A stretch of DNA of 64,000 nt from Prostheceraeus crozeri (GCA_907163375.1 CAJQUW010011298.1:1-64000); one strand, 5' to 3'. Counted from the first letter of the stretch, positions 1-14,628 are shown. Numbers and translations: made by a program. The notes: a model not told the origin generated them from the letters alone.

Positions 1-3000
1 ATAGAATGAAGTTTCACCAGTTTACAAGTTAAGAATAAAGTTCTAAGCTGTTTAATGTTAGAAATAGAATAAAGTTTCAATAGTTTGCAAGTTTAAAATA
101 AAAGTTCAATAGTTTACTAGTTTTAAAATATAGTTAAAATAGTGTGCAAGATAAAAAATACAAGTTTGAACAGTTTTACAAGTTTTGGTTGAAAATAAAG
201 TTTTTATAGTGTTCACGTTGAAATAAAGTTTAATGAGTTTATGTGCTTCAAAATAGATTATAACAGGTTATATGTTAAAATAAAATGAAGTTTCACCAGT
301 TTACAAGTTAAGAATAAAGTTCTATCTGCTTTTATGTTAGAAATAAAACAAAGTTTCAACCGTTAACAAGTTAAAAATAAAGTTTCAATAGTTTATCAAG
401 GTTAACTAATGTTTCAAATAGTGTGTGTATGTTAAAAGAAAGTTTTATATCTGTCATGTATGGATAGATATAGAATGAAGTTTGCATCACACAGTTTACA
501 AGTTACGAATAAAGTTCTATCTCTGTAAGTTATAAGTGAAGAATATAAAGTTCTAAATCTGTTTAATGTTAGAAATAGAATGAAAGTTTCACCAGTTTAC
601 AAGTTAAGAAATAAAGGTCATCTGTTTATAATGTTAGAAATTGAATTCAAGTTTCAACAGTCTTACAAGTTAAAAATTAAAATTAGATAACTGTTTTCAA
701 TTTACAAGGTAAATTATTTTCAATGGTGATGCGTTAGAATAAAGTTTTACTGTTTGATATCATAAATAAGTTTCAAGAGTTTACAATTAAAAATAAAAGA
801 AGGTTCACCATTTACAAGTTAAGATAATCTATCTTTTGTAAATGTTAAAATAGAAAATGTTCACCAGTTTTACAAGTTAAGAATAAAAAGTTCTATCCTT
901 TATATGTTTTGAAATAAAATAAAGTTTCAATATTTGCAAGTTAAAAAAAAATTTCAATAATTTACAATTTTTAAAAAAAGTTTAAATATGGGTGCAAATA
1001 AAAAATATAGTTTGAACAGGTATTAACAAGCTGAAATAAAGTTTTAATAAGTGTACACTTGAAATAAAGTTTTAATATTAAAGTGCTTCAAAATAGAGTT
1101 ATAAACAGTTTACTAGTTAGAAATTAAAAAGTTTTCCAATCAGGTGTTTCCTTAGAAATAAAGTTTTATCGTTTGTATTAGAAATCAAAACAAAGTTTCA
1201 TCAACCGTTAACAAGTTAAAAATAAAATGAAGGGTTCCACCAGGTTTCAATGTTCAATTTGTTTATTTAGAATGAAGTTTCTATCTGTGTTGTAAGTTAA
1301 GAAATAGAATGAAGTTTACACCATTTACAAGTTAAGAATAAAAGTTCTATCTTCTTTCTATCTGTTTATCTATGTTTAAAAAAAAGTTCTATCGTTTAAA
1401 GTGCAAATAGAATGAAGTTTCACCAGTTTACAAGTTAAGAATAAAGTTATCAATAGTTTACAAGTTTTTAAATAAAATCAAATTTTCAACAGTGTGGCAA
1501 GTAAAAAATAAAATTGGAACTGTTTACCAAGTGAAATTAAGTTTGTCAATGGTGTATACACGTTAGAAATAAAGTTTATAGCTGTTTGTGCTTCCAAAAT
1601 AAGAGTTATAAGAGTTTACATGTTAGAAATAAAATGACTGGTTTCACCATTTTACAAGTTAAGAATAAAGTTTCTATCTGTTTGTATGTTAAAATAAAAC
1701 AAAGTTTTCCAACCTTTAACAAAAGTTTAAAAATAAAGTTTCAACAGTTTACAGATTGAAAATAAAGTTTCAATAGTGTGTGTGTGTATGTTAAGAATAA
1801 AGTTTTATCGGTTTGTATGTTAGAAATAGAATGAAGTTTCACCAGTTTACAAGTTAAGAATAAAGTTCTATCTGTTTATATGTTAGAAATAAAATAAAGT
1901 TTCAATAGTTTGCAAGTTAAAAATAAAGTTTCAATATTTTACAAGTTTTAAAATAAAGTTTAAATAGTGTGCAAGATAAAAAATAAAGTTTGAACAGTTT
2001 ACAAGCTGAAATAAAGTTTTAATAGTGTACACGTTGGAAATAAAGTTTTAATAGTTTATGTGCTTCAAAATAGAGTTATAACAGTTTATATGTTAGAAAT
2101 AAAATGAAGTTTCATCAGTTTACAAGTTAAGAATAAAGTTCTATCTGTTTGTCTGATAGAAATAAAACAAAGTTTCAACCGTTTACAAGTTAAAAATAAA
2201 GTTTCAACAGTTTACAAGTTAAAATTAAAGCTTCAACAATTACAAGTTAAAAATAAAACTTCAAAAGTTTACCAGTTAGAAATAAAGTTTCATCAGTTTA
2301 CAAGTCAAAATAAAGTTTCAACAGATTATAAGTTAAAAGAAAAGTTCCAATAGTATGTGCATTAGAAATAACGTTTCAGCTGTTTGTATGTTAGAAATAA
2401 GATAAAGTTTCAATTGTGTGTACGTTAGAAATAAAGTTCTATCTGTTTCTATGATAGAAATAAAACAAAGTTTCAACCGTTAACAAGTTAAAAATAAAGT
2501 TTCAAGAGTTTACAAGTTAAAACTAATGTTTCAATAGTGTATGTATGTTAAGAATAAAGTTAGAACAGTTTACAAGCTGAAATAAAGTTTTAATAGTGTA
2601 CACGTTGGAAATAAAGTTTTAATAGTTTATGTGCTTCAAAATAGAGTTATAACAGTTTATATGTTAGAAATAAAATAAAGTTTCAACAGTCTACAAGTTA
2701 AAAATAAAATTATAACTGTTTCAAGAGTTTACCAGTTAGAAATTAAGTTTCAATGGTGTATGCGTTAGAAATAAAGTTTTAGCTGTTTGTATATCAAAAT
2801 AAAGTTTCAAGAGTTTACAAGTTAGAAATAAAATGAAGGTTCACCAGTTTACAAGTTAAGAATGAAGTTCTATCTGTTTGTATGTTAGAAATAAAACAAA
2901 GTTTCAACCGTTAACAAGTTAAAAATAAAGTTTTAAGAGTTACAAGTTAAAACTAATGTTTCAATAGTGTGTGTATGTTAAGAATAAAGTTTTATCTGTT

Positions 3001-6000
3001 TGTATGTTAGAAATAGAATGAAGTTTCACCAGTTTACAAGTTAAGAATAAAGTTCTATCTGTTTATATGTTAGAAATAAAATAAAGTTTCAATAGTTTGC
3101 AAGTTAAAAATAAAGTTTCAACCGTTTACAAGTTTTAAAATAAAGTTTAAATAGTGTGCAAGATAAAAAATAAAGTTTGAACAGTTTACAAGCTGAAATA
3201 AAGTTTTAATAGTGTACACGTTGGAAATAAAGTTTTAATAGTTTATGTGCTTCAAAATAGAGTTATAACAGTTTATATGTTAGAAATAAAATGAAGTTTC
3301 ATCAGTTTACAAGTTAAGAATAAAGTTCTATCTGTTTGTCTGATAGAAATAAAACAAAGTTTCAACCGTTTACAAGTTAAAAATAAAGTTTCAACAGTTT
3401 ACAAGTTAAAATTAAAGCTTCAACAATTACAAGTTAAAAATAAAGTTTCAAAAGTTTACCAGTTAGAAATAAAGTTTCATCAGTTTACAAGTCAAAATAA
3501 AGTTTCAACAGATTATAAGTTAAAAGAAAAGTTCCAATAGTATGTGCATTAGAAAATAACGTTTCAGCTGTTTGTATGTTAGAAATAAGATAAAGTTTCA
3601 ATTGTGTGTACGTTAGAAATAAAGTTCTATCTGTTTCTATGATAGAAATAAAACAAAGTTTCAACCGTTAACAAGTTAAAAATAAAGTTTCAATTAAAGT
3701 TTCAAGAGTTTACAAGTTAAAATAATGTTTCAAGTGTATGTATGTTAGAATAAAGTTTGAACAGTTTACAAGCTGAAAATAAAGTTTTAATAGTGTACAC
3801 GTTGGAAATAAAGTTTTAATAGTTTATGTGCTTCAAAATAGAGTTATAACAGTTTATATGTTAGAAATAAAATGAAGTTTCATCAGTTTACAAGTTAAGA
3901 ATAAAGTTCTATCTGTTTGTATGTTAGAAATAAAACAAAGTTTCAACCGTTAACAAGTTAAAAATAAAGTTTCAAGAGTTTACAAGTTAAAACTAATGTT
4001 TCAATAGTGTATGTAGGTTAAGAATAAAGTTAGAACAGTTTACAAGCTGAAATAAAGTTTTAATAGTGTACACGTTGGAAATAAAGTTTTAATAGTTTAT
4101 GTGCTTCAAAATAGAGTTATAACAGTTTATATGTTAGAAATAAAATGAAGTTTCATCAGTTTACAAGTTAAGAATAAAGTTCTATCTGTTTGTATGTTAG
4201 AAATAAAACAAAGTTTCAACCTTTAACAAGTTAAAAATAAAGTTTTAAGAGTTTACAAGTTTAACTAATGTTTCAATAGTGTGTGTATGTTAAGAATAAA
4301 GTTTTATCTGTTTGTATGTTAGAAATAGAATGAAGTTTCACCAGTTTACAAGTTACGAATAAAGTTCTATCTCTTTAAGTTTATAAGTTAAGAATAAAGT
4401 TCTATCTGTTTATATGTTAGAAATAGAATGAAGTTTCACCAGTTTACAAGTTAAGAATAAAGTTCTATCTGTTTATATGTTAGAAATAAAATAAAGTTTC
4501 AACAGTCTACAAGTTAAAAATAAAATTATAACTGTTTCAAGAGTTTACAAGTTAGAAATTAAGTTTCAATGGTGTATGCGTTAGAAATAAAGTTTTAGCT
4601 GTTTGTATATCAAAATAAAGTTTCAAGAGTTTACAAGTTAGAAATAAAATGAAGGTTCACCAGTTTACAAGTTAAGAATGAAGTTCTATCTGTTTGTATG
4701 TTAGAAATAAAACAAAGTTTCAACCGTTAACAAGTTAAAAATAAAGTTTTAAGAGTTACAAGTTAAAACTAATGTTTCAATAGTGTGTGTATGTTAAGAA
4801 TAAAGTTTTATCTGTTTGTATGTTAGAAATAGAATGAAGTTTCACCAGTTTACAAGTTAAGAATAAAGTTCTATCTGTTTATATGTTAGAAATAAAATAA
4901 AGTTTCAATAGTTTGCAAGTTAAAAATAAAGTTTCAATAGTTTACAAGTTTTAAAATAAAGTTTAAATAGTGTGCAAGATAAAAAATAAAGTTTGAACAG
5001 TTTACAAGCTGAAATAAAGTTTTAATAGTGTACACGTTGGAAATAAAGTTTTAATAGTTTATGTGCTTCAAAATAGAGTTATAACAGTTTATATGTTAGA
5101 AATAAAATGAAGTTTCATCAGTTTACAAGTTAAGAATAAAGTTCTATCTGTTTGTATGATAGAAATAAAACAAAGTTTCAACCGTTTACAAGTTAAAATA
5201 AAGTTTCACCAGTGTACAAGTTAGAAATAAAGTTTCAATAGTGTATATGTTAGAAATAAAGTTTTAGCTGTTTGTATATGAAAAACTAAGTTTCAAGAGT
5301 TTACAAGTTAAAAAATAAAGTTTCAATGGTGTATACGTTAGAAATAAAGTTTTAGCTGTTTGTATATCAAAATAAAGTTTCAAGAGTTTACAAGTTAGAA
5401 ATAAAGTTTCAACAGTGTGCACGTTAAGAATAAAGTTTCAATAGTGTGTATGTTAAGAATAAAGTTCTATCTGTTTATATGTTAGAAATAAAAATGAAGG
5501 TTCATCAGTTTACAAGTTAAGAATAAAGTTTTATCTGTTTGTATGTTAGAAATAAAATAAAGTTTCGACCGTTAACAAGTTAAAAATAAAGTTTCAGATT
5601 AAAATAAAGTTTCAATAGTGTGTATGATGGAAATAAAGTTTAAGCGCTTTGTGCGTCAGAAATAAAGTTTCAACCGTTTACAAGTTAAAAATAAAGTTTC
5701 AACAGTGTGTACGTTAAGAATAAAGTTCTATCTGTTTATATGTTAGAAATAAAAATAAAGGTTCACCAGTTTGCAAGTTAAGAATAAAGTTTTATCTGCT
5801 TGCATGTCAGAAATGAAATAAAGTTTCACCAGTTTAAAAGTTAAGAATAAAGTTTCACCAGTTTAAAAGTTAAGAATAAAGTTTCAATAGTGTGTATGTT
5901 AAGAATAAAGTTCTATCTGTTTATATGTTAGAAATAAAATGAAGTTTCAATAGTGTGTATGTTAAGAATAAAGTTCTATCTGTTTATATGTTAGAAATAA

Positions 6001-7179
6001 AATGAAGGTTCACCAGTTTACAAGTTAAGAATACATTTTATCTGCTTGTATGTTAGAAATAAAATAAAGTTTCACCGATTTACAAGTTAAAAAATAAAGT
6101 TTCAATAGTTAACACGTTAAAAATAAAGTTTCAATAGTGTGTATGTTAAGAATAAAGTTCTATCTGTTTGTATATTAGAAAGAAAATGAAGGTTCATCAG
6201 TTTACAAGTTAATAATAAAGTTTTATCTGTTTGTATGTTAGAAATAAAACATAGTTTCAACCGTTCACAAGTTAAAAATAAAGTTTCAATAGTTTGCCAG
6301 TTAAAACTAATGTTTCAATAGTGCGTATGTTAAGAATAAAGTTTTATCTGTTTGTATGTTAGAAATAAAATGAAGCTTCGCCAGTTTACAAGTTTAGAAT
6401 AAAGTTTTATCAGCTTGTATGTTAGAAATAAAATGAAGTTTCACCAGTTTACAAATTAAAAATAAAGTTTCAATAGTGTGTTTGTTAGAAATAAAGTTTC
6501 AACCGTTTACAAGTTAAAATAAAGTTTCAACAGTGTCTACGTTAGAAATAAAGTTTTATCTGTTTGTAAAGTTCGATCGTAGGATTTACTAGTTTGCAAG
6601 TTAGACTCAGCATTCTACTAGTTGTAAATGAAAATAACGTTTCAACAGTTTACAGATTAAAATAAAGTTTCAATAGTGTGTATGATGGAAATAAAGTTTA
6701 AGCGCTTTGTGCGTTAGAAATAAAGTTTCAGCCGTTGACAAGTTAAAAATAAAGTTTCAACAGTGTGTACGTTAGAAATAAAGTTTCAACAGTTTACAAG
6801 TTGAAAAATAAAGTTTCAACAGTGTGTACGTTAGAAATAAATGAAAGTAAGAACTTCATCGTATGAGTATTCAAAGCATGTTTTGTAAATCAAATGTGTG
6901 TAGTCCTGACATGATAGAATCGCGTTAGAAATAAAGTTTCAGCCGTTTACAAGTTAAAGATAAAGTTTCAACAGTGTGTACGTTAGAAATAAAGTTTTAG
7001 CTGTTTATATGTTAGAAACAAAATAAAGTTTCACAGTTTACAAGTTGAAAAATAAAGTTTCAACAGTGTGTACGTTAGAAATAAATGAAAGTAAGAACTT
7101 CATCGTATGAGTATTCAAAACATGTTTTGTAAATCAAATGTGTGTAGTCCTGACATGATAGAATCAAGCTTGACAAACG
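1..7179 (+). repeat. 29-bp AT-rich satellite, left arm of giant palindrome
   Basis: Continuous tandem array of a 29-bp unit built around AAATAAAGTTTCAACAG and GTTTACAAGTTA. The period can be read directly, for example TTCAAC at 3361 and again at 3390. Units differ by a few bases, and a longer-order repeat of about 1.18 kb is visible (TAGTATGTGCATTAG at 2351 and 3538). The first about 1,780 bases are much more irregular than the rest, with many one- or two-base indels in almost every unit. No coding potential is seen. Every unit carries AATAAA on this strand. Confidence 0.95.
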
Positions 7180-7522
7180 CGTTTGTCAAGTTCATTTGAT
7201 TCTATCATGTCAGGACTACACACATTTGATTTACAAAACATGTTTTGAATACTCATACGATGAAGTTCTTACTTTCATTTATTTCTAACGTACACACTGT
7301 TGAAACTTTATTTTTCAACTTGTAAACTGTGAAACTTTATTTTGTTTCTAACATATAAACAGCTAAAACTTTATTTCTAACGTACACACTGTTGAAACTT
7401 TATCTTTAACTTGTAAACGGCTGAAACTTTATTTCTAACGCGATTCTATCATGTCAGGACTACACACATTTGATTTACAAAACATGCTTTGAATACTCAT
7501 ACGATGAAGTTCTTACTTTCAT
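6841..7522. repeat. Four copies of an 81-bp non-satellite block around the palindrome centre
   Basis: A block starting ATGAAAGTAAGAACTTCATC and ending TGACATGATAGAATC occurs at 6841-6921 and 7085-7165 on the plus strand and, inverted, at 7198-7278 and 7442-7522. It interrupts the 29-bp satellite and is the only non-satellite component near the centre. Copies differ by single bases (one G/A difference between the outer and inner copies). No reading frame of note. Confidence 0.85.
7169..7190. repeat. Centre of the giant inverted repeat
   Basis: The turning point is a perfect 22-bp palindrome centred between 7179 and 7180 (TTGACAAACG mirrored by CGTTTGTCAA). Just outside it the arms differ by a short asymmetric insertion (extra bases near 7190-7197 on the right), so the centre has a small non-identical part, after which the arms run on as mirror images for kilobases. 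Confidence 0.9.
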
Positions 7523-8196
7523 TTATTTCTAACGTACACACTGTTGAAACTTTATTTTTCAACTTGTAAACTGTTGAAACTTTATTTCTAACGTACACAC
7601 TGTTGAAACTTTATTTTTAACTTGTCAACGGCTGAAACTTTATTTCTAACGCACAAAGCGCTTAAACTTTATTTCCATCATACACACTATTGAAACTTTA
7701 TTTTAATCTGTAAACTGTTGAAACGTTATTTTCATTTACAACTAGTAGAATGCTGAGTCTAACTTGCAAACTAGTAAATCCTACGATCGAACTTTACAAA
7801 CAGATAAAACTTTATTTCTAACGTAGACACTGTTGAAACTTTATTTTAACTTGTAAACGGTTGAAACTTTATTTCTAACATACACACTATTGAAACTTTA
7901 TTTTTAATTTGTAAACTGGTGAAACTTCATTTTATTTCTAACATACAAGCTGATAAAACTTTATTCTAAACTTGTAAACTGGCGAAGCTTCATTTTATTT
8001 CTAACATACAAACAGATAAAACTTTATTCTTAACATACGCACTATTGAAACATTAGTTTTAACTCGCAAACTATTGAAACTTTATTTTTAACTTGTCAAC
8101 GGTTGAAACTATGTTTTATTTCTAACATACAAACAGATAAAACTTTATTATTAACTTGTAAACTGATGAACCTTCATTTTCTTTCTAATATACAAA

Positions 8197-11100
8197 CAGA
8201 TAGAACTTTATTCTTAACATACACACTATTGAAACTTTATTTTTAACGTGTTAACTATTGAAACTTTATTTTTTAACTTGTAAATCGGTGAAACTTTATT
8301 TTATTTCTAACATACAAGCAGATAAAATGTATTCTTAACTTGTAAACTGGTGAACCTTCATTTTATTTCTAACATATAAACAGATAGAACTTTATTCTTA
8401 ACATACACACTATTGAAACTTCATTTTATTTCTAACATATAAACAGATAGAACTTTATTCTTAACATACACACTATTGAAACTTTATTCTTAACTTTTAA
8501 ACTGGTGAAACTTTATTCTTAACTTTTAAACTGGTGAAACTTTATTTCATTTCTGACATGCAAGCAGATAAAACTTTATTCTTAACTTGCAAACTGGTGA
8601 ACCTTTATTTTTATTTCTAATATATAAACAGATAGAACTTTATTCTTAACGTACACACTGTTGAAACTTTATTTTTAACTTGTAAACGGTTGAAACTTTA
8701 TTTCTGACGCACAAAGCGCTTAAACTTTATTTCCATCATACACACTATTGAAACTTTATTTTAATCTGAAACTTTATTTTTAACTTGTTAACGGTCGAAA
8801 CTTTATTTTATTTCTAACATACAAACAGATAAAACTTTATTCTTAACTTGTAAACTGATGAACCTTCATTTTTATTTCTAACATATAAACAGATAGAACT
8901 TTATTCTTAACATACACACTATTGAAACTTTATTCTTAACGTGCACACTGTTGAAACTTTATTTCTAACTTGTAAACTCTTGAAACTTTATTTTGATATA
9001 CAAACAGCTAAAACTTTATTTCTAACGTATACACCATTGAAACTTTATTTTTTAACTTGTAAACTCTTGAAACTTAGTTTTTCATATACAAACAGCTAAA
9101 ACTTTATTTCTAACATATACACTATTGAAACTTTATTTCTAACTTGTACACTGGTGAAACTTTATTTTAACTTGTAAACGGTTGAAACTTTGTTTTATTT
9201 CTATCATACAAACAGATAGAACTTTATTCTTAACTTGTAAACTGATGAAACTTCATTTTATTTCTAACATATAAACTGTTATAACTCTATTTTGAAGCAC
9301 ATAAACTATTAAAACTTTATTTCCAACGTGTACACTATTAAAACTTTATTTCAGCTTGTAAACTGTTCAAACTTTATTTTTTATCTTGCACACTATTTAA
9401 ACTTTATTTTAAAACTTGTAAACTATTGAAACTTTATTTTTAACTTGCAAACTATTGAAACTTTATTTTATTTCTAACATATAAACAGATAGAACTTTAT
9501 TCTTAACTTGTAAACTGGTGAAACTTCATTCTATTTCTAACATACAAACAGATAAAACTTTATTCTTAACATACACACACTATTGAAACATTAGTTTTAA
9601 CTTGTAACTCTTAAAACTTTATTTTTAACTTGTTAACGGTTGAAACTTTGTTTTATTTCTAACATACAAACAGATAGAACTTCATTCTTAACTTGTAAAC
9701 TGGTGAACCTTCATTTTATTTCTAACTTGTAAACTCTTGAAACTTTATTTTGATATACAAACAGCTAAAACTTTATTTCTAACGCATACACCATTGAAAC
9801 TTAATTTCTAACTTGTAAACTCTTGAAACAGTTATAATTTTATTTTTAACTTGTAGACTGTTGAAACTTTATTTTATTTCTAACATATAAACAGATAGAA
9901 CTTTATTCTTAACTTGTAAACTGGTGAAACTTCATTCTATTTCTAACATATAAACAGATAGAACTTTATTCTTAACTTATAAACTTAAAGAGATAGAACT
10001 TTATTCGTAACTTGTAAACTGGTGAAACTTCATTCTATTTCTAACATACAAACAGATAAAACTTTATTCTTAACATACACACACTATTGAAACATTAGTT
10101 AAACTTGTAAACTCTTAAAACTTTATTTTTAACTTGTTAACGGTTGAAACTTTGTTTTATTTCTAACATACAAACAGATAGAACTTTATTCTTAACTTGT
10201 AAACTGATGAAACTTCATTTTATTTCTAACATATAAACTGTTATAACTCTATTTTGAAGCACATAAACTATTAAAACTTTATTTCCAACGTGTACACTAT
10301 TAAAACTTTATTTCAGCTTGTAAACTGTTCTAACTTTATTCTTAACATACATACACTATTGAAACATTAGTTTTAACTTGTAAACTCTTGAAACTTTATT
10401 TTTAACTTGTTAACGGTTGAAACTTTGTTTTATTTCTATCATAGAAACAGATAGAACTTTATTCTTAACATACACACTATTGAAACTTTATTTTTAACGT
10501 GTTAACTATTGAAACTTTATTTTTTAACTTGTAAATCGGTGAAACTTTATTTTATTTCTAACATACAAGCAGATAAAATGTATTCTTAACTTGTAAACTG
10601 GTGAACCTTCATTTTATTTCTAACATATAAACAGATAGAACTTTATTCTTAACATACACACTATTGAAACTTCATTTTATTTCTAACATATAAACAGATA
10701 GAACTTTATTCTTAACATACACACTATTGAAACTTTATTCTTAACTTTTAAACTGGTGAAACTTTATTCTTAACTTTTAAACTGGTGAAACTTTATTTCA
10801 TTTCTGACATGCAAGCAGATAAAACTTTATTCTTAACTTGCAAACTGGTGAACCTTTATTTTTATTTCTAACATATAAACAGATAGAACTTTATTCTTAA
10901 CGTACACACTGTTGAAACTTTATTTTTAACTTGTAAACGGTTGAAACTTTATTTCTGACGCACAAAGCGCTTAAACTTTATTTCCATCATACACACTATT
11001 GAAACTTTATTTTAATCTGAAACTTTATTTTTAACTTGTTAACGGTCGAAACTTTATTTTATTTCTAACATACAAACAGATAAAACTTTATTCTTAACTT

Positions 11101-12698
11101 GTAAACTGATGAACCTTCATTTTTATTTCTAACATATAAACAGATAGAACTTTATTCTTAACATACACACTATTGAAACTTTATTCTTAACGTGCACACT
11201 GTTGAAACTTTATTTCTAACTTGTAAACTCTTGAAACTTTATTTTGATATACAAACAGCTAAAACTTTATTTCTAACGTATACACCATTGAAACTTTATT
11301 TTTTAACTTGTAAACTCTTGAAACTTAGTTTTTCATATACAAACAGCTAAAACTTTATTTCTAACATATACACTATTGAAACTTTATTTCTAACTTGTAC
11401 ACTGGTGAAACTTTATTTTAACTTGTAAACGGTTGAAACTTTGTTTTATTTCTATCATACAAACAGATAGAACTTTATTCTTAACTTGTAAACTGATGAA
11501 ACTTCATTTTATTTCTAACATATAAACTGTTATAACTCTATTTTGAAGCACATAAACTATTAAAACTTTATTTCCAACGTGTACACTATTAAAACTTTAT
11601 TTCAGCTTGTAAACTGTTCAAACTTTATTTTTTATCTTGCACACTATTTAAACTTTATTTTAAAACTTGTAAACTATTGAAACTTTATTTTTAACTTGCA
11701 AACTATTGAAACTTTATTTTATTTCTAACATATAAACAGATAGAACTTTATTCTTAACTTGTAAACTGGTGAAACTTCATTCTATTTCTAACATACAAAC
11801 AGATAAAACTTTATTCTTAACATACACACACTATTGAAACATTAGTTTTAACTTGTAACTCTTAAAACTTTATTTTTAACTTGTTATCGGTTGAAACTTT
11901 GTTTTATTTCTAACATACAAACAGATAGAACTTCATTCTTAACTTGTAAACTGGTGAACCTTCATTTTATTTCTAACTTGTAAACTCTTGAAACTTTATT
12001 TTGATATACAAACAGCTAAAACTTTATTTCTAACGCATACACCATTGAAACTTAATTTCTAACTTGTAAACTCTTGAAACAGTTATAATTTTATTTTTAA
12101 CTTGTAGACTGTTGAAACTTTATTTTATTTCTAACATATAAACAGATAGAACTTTATTCTTAACTTGTAAACTGGTGAAACTTCATTCTATTTCTAACAT
12201 ATAAACAGATAGAACTTTATTCTTAACTTATAAACTTAAAGAGATAGAACTTTATTCGTAACTTGTAAACTGGTGAAACTTCATTCTATTTCTAACATAC
12301 AAACAGATAAAACTTTATTCTTAACATACACACACTATTGAAACATTAGTTAAACTTGTAAACTCTTAAAACTTTATTTTTAACTTGTTAACGGTTGAAA
12401 CTTTGTTTTATTTCTAACATACAAACAGATAGAACTTTATTCTTAACTTGTAAACTGATGAAACTTCATTTTATTTCTAACATATAAACTGTTATAACTC
12501 TATTTTGAAGCACATAAACTATTAAAACTTTATTTCCAACGTGTACACTATTAAAACTTTATTTCAGCTTGTAAACTGTTCTAACTTTATTCTTAACATA
12601 CATACACTATTGAAACATTAGTTTTAACTTGTAAACTCTTGAAACTTTATTTTTAACTTGTTAACGGTTGAAACTTTGTTTTATTTCTATCATAGAAA
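8197..12698. repeat. 2,251-bp direct tandem duplication inside the right arm
   Basis: The segment 8197-10447 is repeated as 10448-12698. Three successive CAGATAGAAC landmarks lie at 8197, 10448 and 12699, exactly 2,251 bp apart. The copies are nearly identical; one visible difference is GTTAACGG near 9636 against GTTATCGG near 11884. The left arm does not show the second copy, so the duplication arose after, or independently of, arm formation. Confidence 0.85.
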
Positions 12699-14568
12699 CA
12701 GATAGAACTTTATTTCTAACGTACACACAATTGAAACTTTATCTTATTTCTAACATACAAACAGCTGAAACGTTATTTCTAATGCACATACTATTGGAAC
12801 TTTTCTTTTAACTTATAATCTGTTGAAACTTTATTTTGACTTGTAAACTGATGAAACTTTATTTCTAACTGGTAAACTTTTGAAACTTTATTTTTAACTT
12901 GTAATTGTTGAAGCTTTAATTTTAACTTGTAAACTGTTGAAACTTTATTTTTAACTTGTAAACGGTTGAAACTTTGTTTTATTTCTATCAGACAAACAGA
13001 TAGAACTTTATTCTTAACTTGTAAACTGATGAAACTTCATTTTATTTCTAACATATAAACTGTTATAACTCTATTTTGAAGCACATAAACTATTAAAACT
13101 TTATTTCCAACGTGTACACTATTAAAACTTTATTTCAGCTTGTAAACTGTTCAAACTTTATTTTTTATCTTGCACACTATTTAAACTTTATTTTAAAACT
13201 TGTAAACGGTTGAAACTTTATTTTTAACTTGCAAACTATTGAAACTTTATTTTATTTCTAACATATAAACAGATAGAACTTTATTCTTAACTTGTAAACT
13301 GGTGAAACTTCATTCTATTTCTAACATACAAACAGATAAAACTTTATTCTTAACATACACACACTATTGAAACATTAGTTTTAACTTGTAACTCTTAAAA
13401 CTTTATTTTTAACTTGTTAACGGTTGAAACTTTGTTTTATTTCTAACATACAAACAGATAGAACTTCATTCTTAACTTGTAAACTGGTGAACCTTCATTT
13501 TATTTCTAACTTGTAAACTCTTGAAACTTTATTTTGATATACAAACAGCTAAAACTTTATTTCTAACGCATACACCATTGAAACTTAATTTCTAACTTGT
13601 AAACTCTTGAAACAGTTATAATTTTATTTTTAACTTGTAGACTGTTGAAACTTTATTTCTAACATATAAACTGTTATAACTCTATTTTGAAGCACATAAA
13701 CTATTAAAACTTTATTTCCAACGTGTACACTATTAAAACTTTATTTCAGCTTGTAAACTGTTCTAACTTTATTCTTAACATACATACACTATTGAAACAT
13801 TAGTTTTAACTTGTAAACTCTTGAAACTTTATTTTTAACTTGTTAACGGTTGAAACTTTGTTTTATTTCTATCATAGAAACAGATAGAACTTTATTTCTA
13901 ACGTACACACAATTGAAACTTTATCTTATTTCTAACATACAAACAGCTGAAACGTTATTTCTAATGCACATACTATTGGAACTTTTCTTTTAACTTATAA
14001 TCTGTTGAAACTTTATTTTGACTTGTAAACTGATGAAACTTTATTTCTAACTGGTAAACTTTTGAAGTTTTATTTTTAACTTGTAATTGTTGAAGCTTTA
14101 ATTTTAACTTGTAAACTGTTGAAACTTTATTTTTAACTTGTAAACGGTTGAAACTTTGTTTTATTTCTATCAGACAAACAGATAGAACTTTATTCTTAAC
14201 TTGTAAACTGATGAAACTTCATTTTATTTCTAACATATAAACTGTTATAACTCTATTTTGAAGCACATAAACTATTAAAACTTTATTTCCAACGTGTACA
14301 CTATTAAAACTTTATTTCAGCTTGTAAACTGTTCAAACTTTATTTTTTATCTTGCACACTATTTAAACTTTATTTTAAAACTTGTAAACGGTTGAAACTT
14401 TATTTTTAACTTGCAAACTATTGAAACTTTATTTTATTTCTAACATATAAACAGATAGAACTTTATTCTTAACTTGTAAACTGGTGAAACTTCATTCTAT
14501 TTCTAACATACAAACCGATAAAACTTTATTCTTAACATACACACACACACACACTATTGAAACTTTAT
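12699..14568 (-). repeat. About 1.18-kb higher-order repeat at the outer end of the right arm
   Basis: The string GTACACACAATTGAAAC occurs at 12721 and 13903, 1,182 bp apart, with the intervening satellite variants in the same order. It mirrors the 1.18-kb order seen in the left arm (2351 and 3538). So the satellite has at least three levels: 29 bp, about 1.2 kb and 2.25 kb. Confidence 0.75.
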
Positions 14569-14628
14569 TTTCAATCTGTAAACTGTTGAAACTATATCTT
14601 TCATTTACAAATAGTAGAACGCTTAGTC

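Larger units (their letters stand above)
7180..14568 (-). repeat. 29-bp AT-rich satellite, right arm of giant palindrome
   Basis: The same satellite in reverse-complement orientation. Blocks match the left arm in mirrored order with a position sum near 14,360: the ACTAGTAGAATGCTGAGTC block at 7741 mirrors 6563-6625, and the ACTCTATTTTGAAGCACATA block at 9290 mirrors the region near 5070. The arm is longer than its partner in places because it contains a 2,251-bp direct duplication. It ends near 14568 in a short CA run. Confidence 0.93.

Noticed and set aside
1..14568. CRISPR-like periodic 29-bp repeats
   Set aside because: There are no unique spacers; the whole unit repeats. This is an ordinary tandem satellite in animal DNA.
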